A stretch of 64,000 nt of DNA from positions 5,718,001 to 5,782,000 of the forward strand of contig OY829540.1 of the NCBI GenBank assembly GCA_963691705.1, written 5' to 3'. Origin of the DNA: Viola odorata. Taxonomy: Eukaryota > Streptophyta > Magnoliopsida > Malpighiales > Violaceae. The first letter of the stretch is position 1; every line of letters starts with the position of its first letter. The translations under genes and the position numbers were made by a program. Below the pieces are notes generated by a model, which was given only the letters and a program-made list of their open reading frames with translations, ran no database searches and had not been told where the DNA came from. Shown piece after piece: positions 58,805 through 64,000 of this stretch.

Positions 58805-59462
58805 AGAATTTATGTTGTTCTTTCATATATTTAAGGCAGTGTAAAAGCTAATGATATTTTATTATACTTGTTGAAAAGTAGCGAATTGTAACAATTTAGG
58901 AGGATGAATTTAACTCTTACAAATACCAAATGAGATCTAATTGGTTCCTTTCTTATTTTTGAAAGCATTAGTGTAAATTTACTATTTTTACTATACACAC
59001 ATTAGAGATGGATAATGAAAATTATGTCGATAATAAATATAATTTGTTACTCAGAAATGTAGTCTAGCAATTACTACGGTGGACTGTGATATTTAAATAT
59101 TAAAAATATCTAACATTATGCTATTAGTACTAATTTAGTACATTTATAAATTATAATTACGCCCTGAATGATTAATTTTTATTATTTTGTAGAACATCAT
59201 GAGTTCTAAATTCTAGCCGCAGTGGCCACGCAAATGCAGGCCCATTATAAGGTTGGTAACGTTGCGCGCTGGGCTTCATCCTTTTCTAATTTCGAAATTC
59301 TAAGTTCTAACACTTATCGAAGTCTCTCTTTCCTGGTCCTCGTCGACTTCCTTTCTCATCTCCGACGACTCTGCAACCGCTCATAAAGCCTCGAGTCTCC
59401 ATTGCGAAAAGCCTAACTTCAGGTTTTCTTTTTCTCAACCCAACTTCAGAGCCGCAAGATCC
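58805..59462. other. spacer, MTA upstream region and leader
   Basis: AT-rich DNA, then a GC-richer promoter part from about 59215 with GGCCCATTATAAGG (59239-59252) and GCTGGGCTTC, which are TGGGCC/T-type (site II) motifs. The leader before the ATG at 59463 is CT-rich. Confidence 0.5.
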
Positions 59463-62400
59463 ATGGAAATCGATACTGACAGCAACGGCAACAACAACAA
59501 TGGCGAAGGCGATTCAACGTTAACTACAATCAAATCCTTGAGGTCTCGGCTAGAATCTCGTATTCAAACCCAACACACCACCCAGCTTGATCTTTTAGCT
59601 TCTCTTCAATCAATAGTCCCTGACATAGTTTCCTCCCTTGACCTTTCTCTCCAAATTGTCTCTTCATTCTCTCATAAACCCTTCATCCCCACACCCCCTC
59701 CCCCTCCTCTTCCCACCACCACCATAAAGCTTGAAACTTCCAATCCAAAACCCGATTTTCCCTCTCTCCACCCCGCCGTGAGAATACCCGAAAGGAGTGG
59801 CAACGCTAGTGGGAATGGTGTTGACAGCGGGGTTGGTGATTGCGAGATGAGTGATGATGAGGGTCATGGGAGTGGGAGTCCACTTGGGGTTGTGCGGGTC
59901 ATGGTTGCGGAATGCTTGTTGCAGAGGGTGCCATTTAATGCTATCGATTCGGGTACGGTGTTGAGGAAGTTGGAGAATGATCAGAATATCACTGCGTCAG
60001 AGAAGGCTGCATTGAGGGAAGTGGGAGGGGAATCAGGCGCTATTTTGGCGGTGGAGATGGCACTGAGGTCGATGGCAGAGGAGAATTGTGGAGTTGAGCT
60101 GGAGGAGTTTGTGGTAAGTGGTAAGTCTAGAGTTATGGTATTGGGTATTGATAGGAGTAGGCTGGTGAAAGAATTGCCAGAAAGTGCTCAGCATCAGCAG
60201 AATTTAGAGTTAGCAGATGCTAGCAGTGATTTTAATCAGAATAGGAGTGATGGTGGTGGTATGAATAATGTGGTTTACGGGATGGGAGGGCCAGTGTTGC
60301 AAAGGCCAATGCTGGGGGATATGTGGATGGGAGGGGGGCAGGGTGGAGATTTGTGGCCAGGGGGAGGGATAATGGGACCTAGAGGGATGATGATGGGGCC
60401 GAGAGGGATGATGCCAAGGCCACCTATGGGTCTGAATAATGTGGGATTGCAGATGCCTGTGCAACAGCTGCAAAAGCATAGGACCGAGGAGGAAGATATG
60501 AAAGATGTGCAGGATCTGTTGGATAAAAAATCAGTGAAGGAGCTGGAGAAATCAAAGACTGGAGAGGAGCTATATAACCTTATTCATCACCCTACACACA
60601 AAGAAACTGCCAATGCTGCTAAGGTACTTGTTTTTTTTTTAATGTTCTGCAATTATGGCTGTTCATGCTTTGTGATGGTGATATATGTATAGTTCATTAA
60701 GCCGCTGGGTTCATTTAAGACGGAAGTATCAATTAGATCCTCATCAACTCAAGTGCCAACTATGGTGTAAATCTCATGGCTTCGAAATTTAAAGCACCGA
60801 GATTTGAATTGTTGTGTTTTTTATCACATATAGATGGATTTTCTTTCCATGTCCGGGATGAGAGAATGCATATGGATTTCCATAGTCTTGTTAGTTCCCT
60901 GTCTTCTATGTCCTTTCTCTTTACACCCCTGTTAACCAATTGTATCAATTAATGATGACAACCTTAAATTGTTTGTTTTCAGTTCAAATCAAAAGGTGGC
61001 TCTCAACTGAGGGAATACTGCTCCGCTCTAACAAAAGAGGATTGCCGACGTCAGTCTGGTTCCTTTATAGCATGCGAGAAGGTGAGATAGAAGTATGTTA
61101 TGCTATTATAGTTTTCAGCATACAACAATATATATGCGATCAGAAAGAAGCTAGATGGGAGTTTTATATTTAGTCGAAACCTACTTAATGCATCATTTGG
61201 AGTTTCACTGTTTTGGCATGGCATTTTTTATCCCAGTTACTTTTAGGATTAGCCCTTGTTTCCACTGTCCAGTGTGTATGGGTGTCCATAAATATGCGAC
61301 TTGTGCTGATTGTTTGACAATGAATAATTTCTGCATCTCCCTAATTGCTAGAATTCTTTGATAAGTTGTTCTATTGTGCATTTGCTTGTCCGGCTGGTGC
61401 ATTTATTACATCGGTGCTATGTTACTGTGGCACGCTTGTATACTCTGAGTTGTGTGTACTACATTTTGAATGCAATCCCTAGCAGTCTAATACTTATCTC
61501 GGTTTGTTCAAGGTCGCAGTTTGTCAAGTTGTAGTAACACCTTTACTGAATGTTGATGATCACAATCCATATTCATTTTGGTACTTCAACTGTTTGTAGG
61601 TTCATTTTCGACGAATCATCTCTCCTCATACTGATGTCAGTCAAGGAGACTGTTCTTTTCTAGACACTTGCCGTCACATGAAGGTAAGCTTTCCCCACTC
61701 CATTTTTACGACTTTAATGGTGTCTAGTAGTTTCTTTTTTTGACGACTTCTACTGTGAGTTAGTTACATAATCGTTGTCTTCTTTTGTAGACATGCAAAT
61801 ATGTTCACTATGAGCTTGACCCAACACCTGATGTGCTACCTATGATGAATCCTCCTCCCTCAAAACCTTTAAAACCTCAGCGCCCTGAATATTGTTCAGA
61901 AGTAGAGCTTGGGGAACCACAATGGATTAATTGTGATATCCGTTCATTTAAAATGGAGATTTTGGGGCAGTATGGTGTTATAATGGCCGACCCTCCATGG
62001 GACATTCATATGGAACTGCCTTATGGGACAATGGCTGATGATGAAATGCGCAACCTTAATGTTCCTGTGTTGCAGACTGATGGTTTAATTTTCCTTTGGG
62101 TTACTGGGCGTGCAATGGAGCTTGGGCGTGAATGGTATGCATTTTTAGTCTACAATTTGTTAATCACTAGTGATGATGAGTTTTGTGAGTTTTGAGCACG
62201 AGGTACAAGTGACTATTGCTGTATGCTCATATGATTTATGTTTCCTGCAGTTTAGAACTTTGGGGGTACAAGCGTGTTGAAGAAATCATTTGGGTAAAGA
62301 CGAATCAACTGCAGAGAATAATTAGAACAGGCAGGACTGGGCATTGGCTTAATCATAGCAAGGAGCATTGTCTTGTTGGAATAAAGGGAAATCCAGAAGT

Positions 62401-63464
62401 AAACAGGAACATTGATACTGATGTATTAGTTGCTGAGGTTCGAGAGACCAGCCGTAAGCCAGATGAGGTGTGTAAGAAATAATCCATCGTTCACTAGTGC
62501 AGTCAATTCTACCCTTTTTAGAGTTCTTTCTTGTGAAGTAGTTATTCCATTTGTGTGGTTTTAAGCATGTTGATGATTTTGTTACTACCTTCTGCATTGT
62601 TATTGCTATTAAGCATTTCAAATCCATCACTATTGGCAAGTATTTACCAACAAGGAAAGCTTGCATGCACTATATAGTGTATACAAAGAAGTTCTCCGTA
62701 TTTTTTAAAACAATTCAATTCCAGGTTTATCAGATGCAATATTAGTTAAAATATCTCTATTTGTTCTTTCCCAGATGTATTCCTTGCTGGAGAGGATAAG
62801 TCCAAGAACAAGAAAGCTAGAACTGTTTGCTCGGATGCACAATACTCAAGCAGGGTATGCATTTTTCAATTATATCTTTGCTTTATATTTAAGCATGTTT
62901 TAATGTAGCATGTGTCTATAATCATGCACTGATTTTGGCAAAAGATGAGGTCGCCAATAGTTGTACTTAGTAATGATCAATTGCTGAGAACCATTTTTAT
63001 GTGTTGAATGACATGGTAGAGATAACATGAGATGATAGAGTGATGTATAATAGATGAAATATTTATTACTGTGGTGGAGCAGTATTTAGGTCCTTGACTC
63101 TGGCATTTTTCCAGTTGAAAATCAGGCGTGGAGTTTGGCATCCTTGTTGTAAATGAGGATCTGACCACATTTTGCTATATCTATTCCTAAGCCTCTTTTC
63201 TTTATCAGGTGGATGTCACTTGGGAATCAATTGGAGGGAGTGCGATTGGTTGATGATGGCCTGCGAGCTAGATTTAAGGCTGCTTACCCAGAAGTTACGG
63301 TGCACCCGTCCTCCCCACCCCGGGCTTCCACGATGGAAATAGACTCAGCTGCTCCTCAAATGAGGAGCCCCTTCTCAACGGCGGAATCTAAGTCTAGTGC
63401 AGCACAGTTCCCAGAGCATACAGCTCCAGAGCCAATGGCAGTAGACCCCGAAATGGCAGGTTAA
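59463..63464 (+). CDS. MTA: mRNA m6A methyltransferase MTA (METTL3 homologue)
   Basis: Seven exons: 59463-60623, 60983-61081, 61600-61683, 61791-62134, 62251-62467, 62775-62854 and 63209-63464; 746 residues. The N-terminal part has a helix bundle and a Pro-rich run. It also has a Gly/Met-rich stretch at about residues 260-325 ([29 protein letters not shown] repeats). Paired Cys/His zinc-finger motifs are near residues 395-455 (ending [17 protein letters not shown]). The MT-A70 methyltransferase core carries DPPW at 515-518, the catalytic motif that binds S-adenosylmethionine and adenosine. Further core text includes [32 protein letters not shown] and [19 protein letters not shown]. Together with MTB, FIP37 and partners it writes N6-methyladenosine in nuclear mRNA. 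All joins keep frame. Confidence 0.96.
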
Positions 63465-64000
63465 ACAAACATCCAATTGTTTTATTAGTAGTCCTGATCT
63501 GTTGCATCCAATAATAACTTTTGAGTAGAAGAAGGATAGCAACCTGGCCATAAGGAGAAGAGCTGCGCAAAGTAGCTGCAGTAATGTCACATTTAGATCA
63601 GACTACTGTGTATAGTACATGTAGTGTTTGCAAGAGTTGAGTCATTAGTTCAGATGATCCTTGCTATGGCCAACACTTGTCCTAGTTCTCTTTTTTCTTC
63701 TCTTAATGAAATGAAGTTCCTCCATTCTTATAATGCCATTCCTTTACCTATATATATATCTTCTATGATTCGAACACTAGATCATGTCACTTACCTATAA
63801 CTTCATTGAAATATCTTGGTGATCAATAAGTACAAAATACTGATGAATTACAAACTCATTGGTGATCGAGAAGCGTACCCTCTGAGTGACAATGATGTAT
63901 GTGTATAATAGAGAGGCGTTGTCGGCACAATGCTCAAGATCCAAATAGCTGGCAATTACCGTTAGTTTTTTTAATTAATACAACATGGGGAGGCGTATAA
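63465..64000. other. 3' flank of the MTA gene
   Basis: The 3' UTR, with AATGAAA near 63705 as possible poly(A) signal, and then AT-rich DNA to the window end. No further gene seen. Confidence 0.45.

Overview
The window is nuclear DNA of a flowering plant, probably a eudicot. Genes are split by short AT-rich introns with GT..AG borders, intergenic DNA is very AT-rich, and the protein families (LHW-type bHLH, ALMT, plant WNK, PUX10, OPT, MTA) are plant ones. The species cannot be told from the sequence.

Layout from left to right. Positions 1-3915 hold the start of a possible leftward gene (1-30), a tandem repeat with a unit of about 233 bp, and a broken mariner-like transposon on the minus strand. 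Positions 3916-12000 are gene-poor and carry Stowaway-type MITEs and a long hairpin. An LHW-like bHLH gene (12423-16731) and an ALMT anion-channel gene (20135-22227) follow. From 22720 to 28025 lies a repeat-rich island: a second broken mariner-like element, an unidentified 118-residue coiled-coil ORF and an Athila ORF1-type fossil. Next come TFIIE-beta (minus, 28855-31530), two hAT-like non-autonomous elements side by side, a ZNHIT2-type HIT zinc-finger gene, a PUX10-like UBA/UAS/UBX gene and a WNK kinase gene. A Yippee-like gene (minus) ends opposite the WNK gene. A small hAT MITE with a perfect 8-bp target duplication and a 5.5-kb dead LINE with an RRM in ORF1 fill 48.2-54.7 kb. The right end holds an oligopeptide transporter gene, a U2 snRNA gene with plant snRNA promoter elements about 90-170 bp behind it, and the m6A methyltransferase gene MTA.

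The genes do not form one pathway; they are ordinary single-copy style plant genes separated by decayed transposons. Several are core housekeeping factors: TFIIE-beta, U2 snRNA, MTA and ZNHIT2 act in transcription or RNA processing. All exon joins were made by eye from reading frame, splice consensus and recalled family similarity; none was tested against transcripts. No clearly new system was found. The most useful leads are a 79-codon upstream ORF in the WNK leader, the tight OPT/U2 arrangement, the LINE with a precise loss of its reverse-transcriptase active site, the unidentified coiled-coil ORF, and the paired MITEs.
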